DNA of 47,564 bases from Thermoplasmatales archaeon (GTDB lineage: Archaea; Thermoplasmatota; E2; UBA202; JdFR-43), in the NCBI GenBank assembly GCA_014361245.1, contig JACIWB010000005.1, forward strand, positions 1 to 47,564, read 5' to 3'. Made by a program: the position numbers and the translations under genes. The notes beneath the pieces were generated by a model that did not search any database, was not told where the DNA came from, and saw only the letters and a program-made list of their open reading frames with translations. Position 1 is the stretch's first letter. Every line of letters begins with the position of its first letter. Positions 32,470 to 40,619 of this stretch are shown here, one piece after another.

Positions 32470-33342
32470 ATGATTGATATAAGGAATAAGGCGGATGAGA
32501 TTGGAGAAAGAATAATAAAAACAAATTTTGCTCAGCAGGTTATAGGAAAAATAAAAAACAACAAGATTTTTAGGATAATTTATAGAGAAATGGAAAGGAT
32601 AATTGAAAAAAAGATGCTTGAGGAGATAAAAAAGGAAAATACGCCGAGACATATAGCAATAATAATGGATGGTAACAGGAGATATGCGATGAGGGAGGGA
32701 TTACCACCGTATAAGGGGCATGAAATTGGCGAAGATAAGCTTAAAGAAGTGATAGAATGGTGCTATGAAATAGGAACAAAAATATTGACTGTTTTTGCAT
32801 TTTCAACAGATAATTTTAAAAGATCAAAGGAAGAAGTGGAGCATTTAATGAAACTTTTTGAAGAAGATTTAAAGAAGTTATCTCAAGATGAAAAAATACA
32901 CGAGAAAAGGGTAAGGATAAAAATTATTGGAAGTGTTGATTTGTTGCCAAAAGAGGTGAGGGAAGCTGCAATAGATATTATGAAAAAAACTGAAAATTAT
33001 AACGAATATTATCTAAATATAGCAATTGGTTATGGTGGAAGGGAGGAAATTGTTGAAGCAATAAAGAGAATAGCAAAAGATATTGAAAATGGAAAAATTG
33101 AACCAGATAAAATAGATAAGGAAACAGTTTATTCCTACCTCTACACCTCTCATCTTCCTTTTCCAGACCCAGATTTGGTAATGCGCACATCTGGAGAGGA
33201 AAGAATATCAAATTTTTTGCTATGGCAGCTTGCTTATTCAGAATTATATTTTACAGATGTTTATTGGCCCGCTTTGAAAAAAACAGATTTTTTAAAAGCA
33301 ATTCAGTCTTATCAGAGGAGGCAGAGAAGATATGGAAAATAA
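32470..33342 (+). CDS. uppS: Polyprenyl diphosphate synthase (cis-prenyltransferase)
   Basis: A 290-residue cis-prenyltransferase of the undecaprenyl diphosphate synthase family, making the long-chain lipid carrier for glycan export and protein glycosylation. Motifs: HIAIIMDGNRRYAMREGLP with Asp67, GHEIGEDKLKEVIEWCYEIG, FAFSTDNFKRSKEEVEHLM, YGGREEIVEA and a C-terminal DPDLVMRTSGEERISNFLLW. About 40 residues precede the first motif compared with the bacterial enzyme, as in other archaeal forms. It overlaps the small DUF131 membrane-protein gene by 11 bp. The many Asn-X-Ser/Thr sites of the surface proteins in this window fit such a carrier. Confidence 0.92.
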   Translation: MIDIRNKADEIGERIIKTNFAQQVIGKIKNNKIFRIIYREMERIIEKKMLEEIKKENTPRHIAIIMDGNRRYAMREGLPPYKGHEIGEDKLKEVIEWCYEIGTKILTVFAFSTDNFKRSKEEVEHLMKLFEEDLKKLSQDEKIHEKRVRIKIIGSVDLLPKEVREAAIDIMKKTENYNEYYLNIAIGYGGREEIVEAIKRIAKDIENGKIEPDKIDKETVYSYLYTSHLPFPDPDLVMRTSGEERISNFLLWQLAYSELYFTDVYWPALKKTDFLKAIQSYQRRQRRYGK

Positions 33343-33685
33343 AATTCCTTTAATATTTTTTATATTTGCAATTATTGCATTTATATTTGCATTTATTGAA
33401 GGTGAGCTTAAAGCTGGATTATTTTTAATATTTCCATTTGTTTATGGAAATGGAATTTTCACCTTTATCGGAATAATTTTATTGTTTTTGTCTTTCCTCC
33501 TGTTTTTTATTTCCTCTCTTAAAAGAATTGAAGGAGAGGTTGAATATAAAGAAAGTAAAGGAGGAGTTATTTTAATAGGTCCTTTTCCAGTAATTATCTC
33601 AGATAATATAAAAAATGCATTATTTCTTTTAATATTTTCGTTGGTTGTTTTCATTGTTTTTGTTTTATTTTTCTTGGCTATTTAG
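33332..33685 (+). CDS. DUF131/TIGR00304 small membrane protein
   Basis: A 117-residue protein with three hydrophobic helices: about 5-22, 36-62 and 93-117. Between the last two is a soluble stretch, KGGVILIGPFPVIISDNIKN, that is the signature of the DUF131 (TIGR00304) family found in euryarchaea. No function is known. It starts 11 bp inside uppS, so the two are co-translated; a role near the membrane lipid-carrier is a guess by context. Its ATG follows the GAAGATATGG at the uppS end without a clear ribosome site. Confidence 0.8.
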   Translation: MENKIPLIFFIFAIIAFIFAFIEGELKAGLFLIFPFVYGNGIFTFIGIILLFLSFLLFFISSLKRIEGEVEYKESKGGVILIGPFPVIISDNIKNALFLLIFSLVVFIVFVLFFLAI

Positions 33686-33717
33686 AAAAATTATTTTATC
33701 CATATTATATTAATAGC

Positions 33718-35235
33718 ATGAAAGTTCGCATTGATGGTAAAAATATTGGAATAGAAGATGTTTTTAATGTTGCAAGAAAAAGATATAAGGTTGAGATAGG
33801 TAAAGAAGCAAAGAGAAGGGTGGAAAAAGGAAGAAAAAATTTATTGAATATAATTTCAAAAGATAAAGCTGTTTATGGAATAAATACTGGCTTTGGAGAA
33901 TTAGAAAATATAAAAATAAGTAAGGAAAAAATTAAGGAATTGCAAAAAAATTTGATAAGAAGTCATTCATGTGGGGTTGGAGAAGCCCTTGATGAAGAAA
34001 TTGTAAGGGCAATAATTTTTTTGCGATTGGTCTCGCTTGCAAAGGGTTATTCAGGTGTAAGATATGAAATAGTTAAGAAGCTTGCTGAAATGCTAAATAA
34101 AAATTTTTATCCATATATTCCATCGCAGGGCTCTGTAGGGGCGAGTGGTGATTTGGTGCCATTGGCTCATCTTGGGCTGGCGATGATGGGTGAGGGATTT
34201 GCTTTTTTTAATGGAAAGATAGAAAGCACAGGCAATGTATTCAAAAAGTTAGGAATTAAAAAAATTGAGTTTGATGCTAAGGAAGGAATTGCTATGATAA
34301 ATGGAACGCAGTTTATGGCTGGTATTGCTTGCTTAGCCCTGCATGATGCTGAGAATTTGTTAAAAAATGCCCAGATTGCAGGAGTAATGAGCTTGGAAGC
34401 TTTGAAAGGCACCGATCAAGCTTTTAGAGAGGAAATAAGCAAACTGCGCCCATATGAAGGACAGATGGCGGTTGCCAGAAATCTCTGGAAGCTTACAAGA
34501 GGAAGCGAAATAATTGCTTCTCATAAAAATTGTGAAAAAGTTCAGGATGCTTATACGCTAAGATGCATGCCCCAAGTATTTGGAGCTTTTCATGAATACT
34601 TGAACTTTCTGAAAAAAATTGTTGGGACAGAAATAAATTCTGTTACAGATAACCCTCTTATATTCGAAAATTTTGCATTATCGGGAGGAAATTTTCATGG
34701 CGATGCATTAGCAATCTCACTTGATTTACTCAATATTTTACTCACAAAAATGGGAAATTTTTCTGAAAGAAGAATATTTCGCCTTTTAGATGCAAAGCTA
34801 TCTGGATTACCACCTTTTCTTATAAAAGAGCCGGGAATAAACTCAGGAATGATGCTATTGCAATATGTAGCTGCCTCTCTTGCAAGTGAAAACAAAAGCT
34901 TGGCTTATCCAGCAAGCGTTGATAACATTCCAACTTCAGCAAATCAGGAGGATTATCAATCAATGGGGAGCATAGGGGCAAGAAAATGCATGCAAATAAT
35001 TAAAAACACAAGGAAAATAATAGCCATTGAATACATAGTTGCATCCCAGGCTTTGGATTTTTTCAAGCTCAAGGCATCTCCAGCAAGCATGAAGGCGAAA
35101 GAAATTGTGAGAAAATATGTTAAAGAGCTAAAAGAGGATAGAGCAATGTATGAGGATATAGAAAAAATTGAAAAAGCTGTTAATAGTGGGGAAATTGTAA
35201 GAGAAGTTGAAAAAATAGTTGGAAGGATGGAGTAA
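33718..35235 (+). CDS. hutH: Histidine ammonia-lyase
   Basis: A 505-residue aromatic amino-acid ammonia-lyase that converts histidine to urocanate and ammonia. The MIO cofactor triad Ala142-Ser143-Gly144 lies in GSVGASGDLVPLAHLGLAMM. Other hallmarks are AVYGINTGFGELENIKI with Tyr53, NLIRSHSCGVGEAL, the NGTQFMAGIACLAL helix, SVTDNPLIF, GGNFHGDALAISLDLL and the C-terminal VDNIPTSANQEDYQSMGSIG. All match histidase rather than phenylalanine lyase. EndoQ follows after 2 bp. HutI lies at 39456-40619; urocanate hydratase is not in the window. Confidence 0.93.
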   Translation: MKVRIDGKNIGIEDVFNVARKRYKVEIGKEAKRRVEKGRKNLLNIISKDKAVYGINTGFGELENIKISKEKIKELQKNLIRSHSCGVGEALDEEIVRAIIFLRLVSLAKGYSGVRYEIVKKLAEMLNKNFYPYIPSQGSVGASGDLVPLAHLGLAMMGEGFAFFNGKIESTGNVFKKLGIKKIEFDAKEGIAMINGTQFMAGIACLALHDAENLLKNAQIAGVMSLEALKGTDQAFREEISKLRPYEGQMAVARNLWKLTRGSEIIASHKNCEKVQDAYTLRCMPQVFGAFHEYLNFLKKIVGTEINSVTDNPLIFENFALSGGNFHGDALAISLDLLNILLTKMGNFSERRIFRLLDAKLSGLPPFLIKEPGINSGMMLLQYVAASLASENKSLAYPASVDNIPTSANQEDYQSMGSIGARKCMQIIKNTRKIIAIEYIVASQALDFFKLKASPASMKAKEIVRKYVKELKEDRAMYEDIEKIEKAVNSGEIVREVEKIVGRME

Positions 35236-35237
35236 AT

Positions 35238-36365
35238 ATGCTTGTAAATGCTGATTTCCATATTCATTCCTCATTTTCTGGCGGGTCTTCGGAAAAAATT
35301 GATTTAAAAAATCTTGCAATTGGGGCTAAAAAGAAGGGATTGAATATTTTGGGCACCGGCGATTGCCTGCATGAAAAATGGCAGAAAGAAATAAAGAAAT
35401 ATTATTCAAAAGGGAAAATAGAGGTGGAAGGAATAAATTTTGTACTCACTTGCGAAGTAGAAGACAAAAACAGGGTTCATCATCTTTTGCTCTTTCCAGA
35501 CTTTGACTCAGTTGAGCAATTCAAAGAAAGTGTAAAAAATTATATAAAGGATGAATTCAGCGGAAGGCCAAAAATTTTTGCTGGTGGAAATGAGCTTATT
35601 GAAATTTCCTTTGAAGCAAATGCTTTGGTTGGGCCGGCGCATGCCTTCACGCCCTATACTTCTCTATATGCTTATTTTAACTCAGTATTAGAATATTATG
35701 GAAAAAAACCATCTTTCGTTGAACTTGGGCTAAGTGCTGATTCAAACTATGCAGATAGAATAAAAGAATTAAATTCATTGCCTTTTTTAACAAATTCAGA
35801 TGCTCATTCTTCCTCACCTCACCGCTTGGGAAGGGAATTTAATAGAATTGAAATAAATGAGTTCAGCTGGGATGAAATAAAAAATGCAATTGCTAAAGGA
35901 AAAATAGCTATAAATGCTGGTTACCCTCCTGAAAAAGGTAAATATAATCGCACCGCTTGTTGTTTTTGCTATAGAATTTATGAAAAAAATGAGGCAGAAA
36001 AGATGGGATGGAAGTGCAGGTGTGGCGGAAAAATAAAAAAAGGAGTAAAGGATAGAATTGATGAGCTTGCTGATTACGATGAGCCAGTTCATCCTGAAAA
36101 TAGGGCGAGATATGTTCATCTTATACCTCTTGTAGAGATAATAGCATCCTCACTTCGCATAAGCCCCTATTCATCTCTTGCCATTAAAAGATGGGAAGAA
36201 CTTTTGAGCTTTGGAAGCGAAATAAATTTGCTTCTGGATGCAAATTTAAGCGAATTAAGGAAAAAATCTCCTCAAGCAATTATTGATGCAATTGCCTCTT
36301 TTAGAGAAGGAAAAATAAAAATAATTCCTGGCGGCGGGGGGAAATATGGGGAGCTGATAATATGA
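35238..36365 (+). CDS. Endonuclease Q-like PHP-family nuclease
   Basis: A 375-residue protein of the TIGR00375/EndoQ type. EndoQ in Thermococcales nicks DNA 5' of deaminated bases (uracil, hypoxanthine, xanthine) and abasic sites. The PHP N-terminus has ADFHIHSSFSGG and GTGDCLHEKW, a middle CEVEDKNRVHHLLLF, AGGNELIE, GPAHAFTPYTSLY, and TNSDAHSSSPHRLGREFNRI near 200-220. A zinc knuckle follows: ACCFCYRIY, then KCRCGGKIKKG. It lies 2 bp after hutH and overlaps rnhB by 4 bp, so it is translated with a ribonucleotide-repair nuclease. Assignment is by motifs; the activity has not been tested here. Confidence 0.87.
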   Translation: MLVNADFHIHSSFSGGSSEKIDLKNLAIGAKKKGLNILGTGDCLHEKWQKEIKKYYSKGKIEVEGINFVLTCEVEDKNRVHHLLLFPDFDSVEQFKESVKNYIKDEFSGRPKIFAGGNELIEISFEANALVGPAHAFTPYTSLYAYFNSVLEYYGKKPSFVELGLSADSNYADRIKELNSLPFLTNSDAHSSSPHRLGREFNRIEINEFSWDEIKNAIAKGKIAINAGYPPEKGKYNRTACCFCYRIYEKNEAEKMGWKCRCGGKIKKGVKDRIDELADYDEPVHPENRARYVHLIPLVEIIASSLRISPYSSLAIKRWEELLSFGSEINLLLDANLSELRKKSPQAIIDAIASFREGKIKIIPGGGGKYGELII

Positions 36366-37000
36366 TATGTGGTATAGACGAGGCGGGGCGCGGGCCTGTT
36401 ATAGGGCCGATGGTTGTTGCGGGTGTTTGGATTGAGGAAAGCGATGAAGAGAAGCTTTTAAGGGCAGGGGTTAAGGATTCGAAAAAACTCACGCCTGGAA
36501 GGAGGGAGGAAATTGCATCTTATATAAAAAATAATTTTGTTCATGAAATTGTGGTTATAGAAGCAAGTGATATAGATGATTTGAGGAAAACAATGACAAT
36601 TAATGAGCTTGAGGCATATATTTTTGCAAGTGTTGCCAATAAAAATTTTGCAAGAATTTATTTTATAGATTCTGCAGGAAATGACAGCAAAGAATTTGGG
36701 GAAATGATAAAAAAGAATTTGAAATATGGTGAAGTTATTTGCGAGCATAAGGCAGATGAAAATTATGCGGTTGTAAGTGCCGCTTCAATAATTGCAAAGG
36801 TTGAGAGAGACAGGCAAATTAAGAAAATTTCTGAAGAACTTGAAAAAATAATTAATAAACCTCTTGGAAGCGGTTATCCAAGCGATGAAAAAACAATAGA
36901 GTTCATAAGAGAATGGTTTGAAAAGTTCAATGAATTTCCACCACATACAAGAAAAAGCTGGAAAACATTGGAAAGGATAAAGCAGAAAAGATTGTTTTAA
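36362..37000 (+). CDS. rnhB: Ribonuclease HII
   Basis: A 212-residue type-2 RNase H that cuts RNA in RNA-DNA hybrids and at single ribonucleotides in DNA. It begins MICGIDEAGRGPVIGPMVVA with Asp6 and Glu7, then VKDSKKLTPGRREEI, YFIDSAGND (third acidic residue), and HKADENYAVVSAASIIAKVE (fourth Asp near the C-terminal half). The HTRKSWKTLERIKQ end is typical. It overlaps the EndoQ gene as ATGA. No promoter of its own is seen, so it depends on the hutH-EndoQ transcript. Confidence 0.94.
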   Translation: MICGIDEAGRGPVIGPMVVAGVWIEESDEEKLLRAGVKDSKKLTPGRREEIASYIKNNFVHEIVVIEASDIDDLRKTMTINELEAYIFASVANKNFARIYFIDSAGNDSKEFGEMIKKNLKYGEVICEHKADENYAVVSAASIIAKVERDRQIKKISEELEKIINKPLGSGYPSDEKTIEFIREWFEKFNEFPPHTRKSWKTLERIKQKRLF

Positions 37001-37040
37001 ATAGCAATAACTGAAAAATACTGCCTTTGTTTTACTATTT

Positions 37041-37646
37041 ATGGAAAATGAAGTAATTTCGTGTATAAAAGGAAGGAGAAGCGTAAGGAATTATTCTAAT
37101 AAGGATTTGCCGAAAGAAATAATAGAGGAAATTATAGATGCTGGAAGATATGCTCCCTCTGCAGAAAATAGGCAACCTTGGAGATTCATAGTTATTACAA
37201 ATAAAGATTTTATAAAAAAACTTTCAGAAGAAGTGAAAAGGGAAATAGGGAATATAATTAAAAATAGGAGAAAATTGAGAAAAAGATATAAGGAGCTGGA
37301 AGATGAGACAACGATATTTTTTCTTTTCGCAATTACAAAATCAAAAACCTCAATATTTTTTGATGCACCAGTAGTAGTATTTATAGTTACAGATGATAGG
37401 ATTTTTAATGATGAATCATGTGCATGCTGCGCCCAGAATATGATGCTTTATGCATGGAGCGTTGGTATTGGAAGTTGCTGGATAGGCTTTGCAAAATTTC
37501 TTGAGATGAACAGGGATATTATGAAAAAAATTGGTGTGCCAGATGGCTATCATATTTCTGCCTGTCTTACATTTGGTTATCCAGATAAAATCCCGCAAAC
37601 ACCTTTAAGAAATCCGATGGCGGACATAATAAAATGGATTGATTAA
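37041..37646 (+). CDS. Nitroreductase-family FMN oxidoreductase
   Basis: A 201-residue flavin reductase of the nitroreductase superfamily. It has FMN-contact motifs CIKGRRSVRNYSNKDLP, GRYAPSAENRQPWRFIVI, a central helix-rich insert and the GIGSCWIGFAKF segment with a C-terminal ACLTFGYPDKIPQTPLR. A Cys-rich ESCACCAQNMMLYAW stretch precedes the last motif. The family reduces nitro compounds, quinones, or flavins, so the true substrate is unknown. It ends in a 4-bp TTAA overlap with the convergent transketolase gene. Confidence 0.85.
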   Translation: MENEVISCIKGRRSVRNYSNKDLPKEIIEEIIDAGRYAPSAENRQPWRFIVITNKDFIKKLSEEVKREIGNIIKNRRKLRKRYKELEDETTIFFLFAITKSKTSIFFDAPVVVFIVTDDRIFNDESCACCAQNMMLYAWSVGIGSCWIGFAKFLEMNRDIMKKIGVPDGYHISACLTFGYPDKIPQTPLRNPMADIIKWID

Positions 37647-38569
37647 ATCATTTCCCTAGCAACTTTTGCAATATTCTCAGCAGTGAGCCCGTATTTTTCG
37701 AGCAATTCTTCTGCTTCTCCGCTTTCTCCAAAAACATCATTTATTCCTATTCTATGCATCTGGGTTGGCTTCCTTTGAATTGCCATCGCAATCGCATCTC
37801 CAAGCCCACCTATTACTGTATGCTCCTCGCAGGTTATTATTCTTCCTGTTTTGCTTGCCTTTTCAACAACTTTCTTATCAATTGGCTTTATTGTGGGCAT
37901 ATGAACAACCATTGCATCTATTCCTTCTTTCTTCAAAATTTCTCCCGCCTTTATTGCTTCTGCTGTCATTGTTCCTGTTGCTATTATTGCAACATCGTCT
38001 CCGTCTTTTAAAATATATCCCTTTCCTATCTTAAATTCTCCATGCTTTTCAAATATAACAGGAGCATCAGCCCTTCCAATGCGAACATAGCAAGGCCCAT
38101 AATAGTTTGCAATCTCGGGAACAACATCTTCCATTTCAGTGGCATCAGCTGGAGCAATAACCGTCATGTTTGGCAAAGCTCTCATCAAAGCAATATCCTC
38201 AAGCATTTGGTGGCTTGCCCCGTCTCCTCCAACAGATACGCCCGCATGCGTCGCAACAATTTTTACATTTAGGCAGGGATATGCTATTGACTGGCGGATT
38301 GCATCATAACATCTTCCTGTTGCAAAAACCGCGAATGTGGAGGCAAAAACTATCTTTCCACATGTTGCAAGGCCAGCTGCTATTCCCATCATATTTGCTT
38401 CCGCAATTCCAACATCAAAAAAGCGGTCTGGAAAAACTGTTCCAAATCTTTTTGTTTTTGTTGAAAGGGCTAAATCTGCATCGAGCACAACTACATCCTT
38501 ATTTTTATTTCCCAATTCAATCAATGCGGAGCTGTATGCATCTCTTAAATTCCTCTTTTCTTTAAACAT
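37643..38569 (-). CDS. Transketolase C-terminal subunit
   Basis: The C-terminal half of a split transketolase, 308 residues, holding the pyrimidine-binding and C-terminal domains. It shows RDAYSSALIELGNKNKDVVV, FFDVGIAEANMMGIAAGLAT, THAGVSVGGDGASHQMLEDI and the C-terminal FGESGEAEELLEKYGL. In archaea the pentose enzyme is commonly split this way. It overlaps the N-terminal subunit gene by 8 bp and follows it in the transcript. Transketolase without other pentose enzymes here serves sugar-phosphate and aromatic-precursor metabolism. Confidence 0.92.
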   Translation of the reverse strand: MFKEKRNLRDAYSSALIELGNKNKDVVVLDADLALSTKTKRFGTVFPDRFFDVGIAEANMMGIAAGLATCGKIVFASTFAVFATGRCYDAIRQSIAYPCLNVKIVATHAGVSVGGDGASHQMLEDIALMRALPNMTVIAPADATEMEDVVPEIANYYGPCYVRIGRADAPVIFEKHGEFKIGKGYILKDGDDVAIIATGTMTAEAIKAGEILKKEGIDAMVVHMPTIKPIDKKVVEKASKTGRIITCEEHTVIGGLGDAIAMAIQRKPTQMHRIGINDVFGESGEAEELLEKYGLTAENIAKVAREMI

Positions 38570-39404
38570 CTAACTCACGCTCCTCTTGTTCAAGCTCACT
38601 TATCGCTTTCATGTATTGTTCATGTGAAGGTGCTTTTCCATGGAATGATAGAGTTCCTTCCATAAATGACACACCTTTTCCTTTTATTGTGTTTGCTACT
38701 ATTATTGTTGGCTTTCCATTTTTCTTTATATTGTGAAATGTATCCAAAATTTCTTCAATATTATGCCCATCTATTTCAATCACATTCCATCCAAAAGCAC
38801 GCCATCTCCAGGCAATTGGTTCAATATGCATTATTTCTTCAGTTGGCCCATCTATCTGCAAGCCATTTCTATCAAGAATAGCAATTAAATTATCGAGCTT
38901 GAAATGAGAGGCAGAATTTGCTGCTTCCCATACCTCCCCCTCCTGCAATTCCCCGTCTCCAAGTATAACAAAAACTCTGTAATCCTTTTTATCAATTTTT
39001 CCGGCGAGAGCCATTCCAACAGCAACACTCAATCCATGCCCGAGCGAGCCAGTTGACATATCCACGCCTGGCACCTTCCTCATGCAAGGATGTCCCTGAA
39101 GGAAATGTCCAGTTTTTCGAAGATTTTTTAGTTCATCGACAGGGAAATAGCCAGACAAAGCAAGAGCGGCATATAGTGCGGGGCATGCATGCCCTTTCGA
39201 AAGAACAAGCCTGTCTCTATCCTCCCATTTAGGATTTTTTGGGTTGTGTCTCATTTCATGAAAGTAAAGGCAGGCAATTATATCAGCAATTGATAAACTC
39301 CCGCCTGGATGCCCAGAGCCAGCCCTATAAATTGATTCTATAACCCATTTTCTTATCTGTAAAGCAGTTCTTTTTATTTCTTTTACAAGTTTTTCTTCAT
39401 GCAT
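38562..39404 (-). CDS. Transketolase N-terminal subunit
   Basis: The N-terminal, thiamine-diphosphate-binding half of the split transketolase, 280 residues. Motifs are IYRAGSGHPGGSLSIADIIA, VLSKGHACPALYAALALSGY, STGSLGHGLSVAVGMALAGK and the ThDP signature GDGELQEGEVWEAANSASHF ending in LDRNGLQIDG. The ATG at 39404 lies about 27 bp from the TATA-like element it appears to share with divergent hutI, and has no Shine-Dalgarno motif. It forms a two-gene operon with the C-terminal subunit. Confidence 0.93.
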   Translation of the reverse strand: MHEEKLVKEIKRTALQIRKWVIESIYRAGSGHPGGSLSIADIIACLYFHEMRHNPKNPKWEDRDRLVLSKGHACPALYAALALSGYFPVDELKNLRKTGHFLQGHPCMRKVPGVDMSTGSLGHGLSVAVGMALAGKIDKKDYRVFVILGDGELQEGEVWEAANSASHFKLDNLIAILDRNGLQIDGPTEEIMHIEPIAWRWRAFGWNVIEIDGHNIEEILDTFHNIKKNGKPTIIVANTIKGKGVSFMEGTLSFHGKAPSHEQYMKAISELEQEERELDV

Positions 39405-39425
39405 TTTATATGAAATAAATTACAC

Positions 39426-39437
39426 ATATTTATTTAT
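39426..39437. promoter_or_regulatory. Single central TATA element between transketolase and hutI
   Basis: ATATTTATTTAT is AT-only and can act in both directions. It is centred about 25 bp from the hutI ATG (39456) and about 27 bp from the transketolase ATG (39404) within a 51-bp gap. Confidence 0.55.
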
Positions 39438-39455
39438 GATGATGGAATTACTTTT

Positions 39456-40619
39456 ATGAGCTTGCTGATAAAGAATATAGGAGAAATTTTTGATGGATAT
39501 GGCATAAGGAAGGAGAAATATATCTATATGGAGGAGGGAAAAATAAAAAGCATAGGAGAAAAAAAGAGGGCAGATGAAGTTATAGATGCTTGCAATAATT
39601 TTGTTATGCCGGGCTTTGTGGATTGTCATACTCATGCTGTTTTTGCTGGGTATAGAGATTTTGAAGTTGAATGGAAATTAGAAGGAGCAAGCTATAGAGA
39701 GATTGCGGAGAGAGGGGGAGGAATATTATTTACTGTGAGAGAAACAAGAAAGGCAAGCAAGGAAAAAATAAAGAGGGAAACAGAAAAAAGAATAGAGGAG
39801 ATGATAAAGCATGGAACAACAACAGTGGAAATTAAAAGCGGTTATGGACTTGATTTGAAAAATGAAGTAAAATTGCTTAAAGTGATAAACGGAATAGATA
39901 GAATCGATGCAATTCCAACATTTCTTGCACATGCAATTCCTGAGGGAGAAAATGAAAAAGATTATGTTGATTATATTTTAAATGAAGTAATTCCTTATAT
40001 AGGAGAAAGAAAAATGGCAAAATTCTGCGATGTTTTTTGCGAAAAAGGATATTTCAGCATTGATTCATCAAGAAAAATATTGCAAGCTGGAAAAAAATAT
40101 GGAATGATTCCAAAAATTCATGCAGATGAGTTTTCATGCATTGGATGCGGGAGGCTTGCAGGGGAAATTAAAGCATCTTCAGCAGACCATTTGCTGAAGG
40201 CAAGGTTGAATGATCTGAAACTGATGGCAAAAAATGGAGTAGTGGCTGTTTTGCTTCCTTTTGTGCCATTTTTACTTGATGAGCATTTTCCCTCATATGA
40301 AAATATGAAAAAATCTGGAGTTGATATTGCAATTGCAACCGATTTGAATCCAAATTGCTATGTTATGAATATGCAGCTCGCCCTTCAGATTGCCTGCTAT
40401 AAGATGGGAATTAAGGTTATTGACGCTTTAAAATATGCCACAATAAATTCTGCAAAAGCATTAAAAATGGATAGGGAGATTGGAAGCATAGAAAAGGATA
40501 AAAAAGCAGATTTAATAATTACAAATATTCCTTCCCATTCATTCATTGCCTATAAGATTGGAGTGAATTTCGTTAATAAAGTAATAAAAAATGGTGAAAT
40601 AATATACGAGAGCAACTAA
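39456..40619 (+). CDS. hutI: Imidazolonepropionase
   Basis: A 387-residue amidohydrolase that opens 4-imidazolone-5-propanoate to N-formimino-glutamate, the third step of histidine breakdown. The metal-binding start is VMPGFVDCHTHAVFAGYRDF with His58 and His60; the substrate segment is ERGGGILFTVRETRKASKEK, then HGTTTVEIKSGYGLDL, PKIHADEFSCIG, SADHLLKA, LLPFVPFLL and IATDLNPNCYVMNMQLALQI. Length is normal. It starts about 25 bp from a TATA-like element shared with transketolase. hutU is missing from the window. It ends in a 4-bp overlap with the convergent translin gene. Confidence 0.93.
   Translation: MSLLIKNIGEIFDGYGIRKEKYIYMEEGKIKSIGEKKRADEVIDACNNFVMPGFVDCHTHAVFAGYRDFEVEWKLEGASYREIAERGGGILFTVRETRKASKEKIKRETEKRIEEMIKHGTTTVEIKSGYGLDLKNEVKLLKVINGIDRIDAIPTFLAHAIPEGENEKDYVDYILNEVIPYIGERKMAKFCDVFCEKGYFSIDSSRKILQAGKKYGMIPKIHADEFSCIGCGRLAGEIKASSADHLLKARLNDLKLMAKNGVVAVLLPFVPFLLDEHFPSYENMKKSGVDIAIATDLNPNCYVMNMQLALQIACYKMGIKVIDALKYATINSAKALKMDREIGSIEKDKKADLIITNIPSHSFIAYKIGVNFVNKVIKNGEIIYESN

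Noticed and set aside
38337-38573. Plus-strand frames opposite the transketolase genes
   Set aside because: They mirror conserved coding sequence and have no family resemblance.
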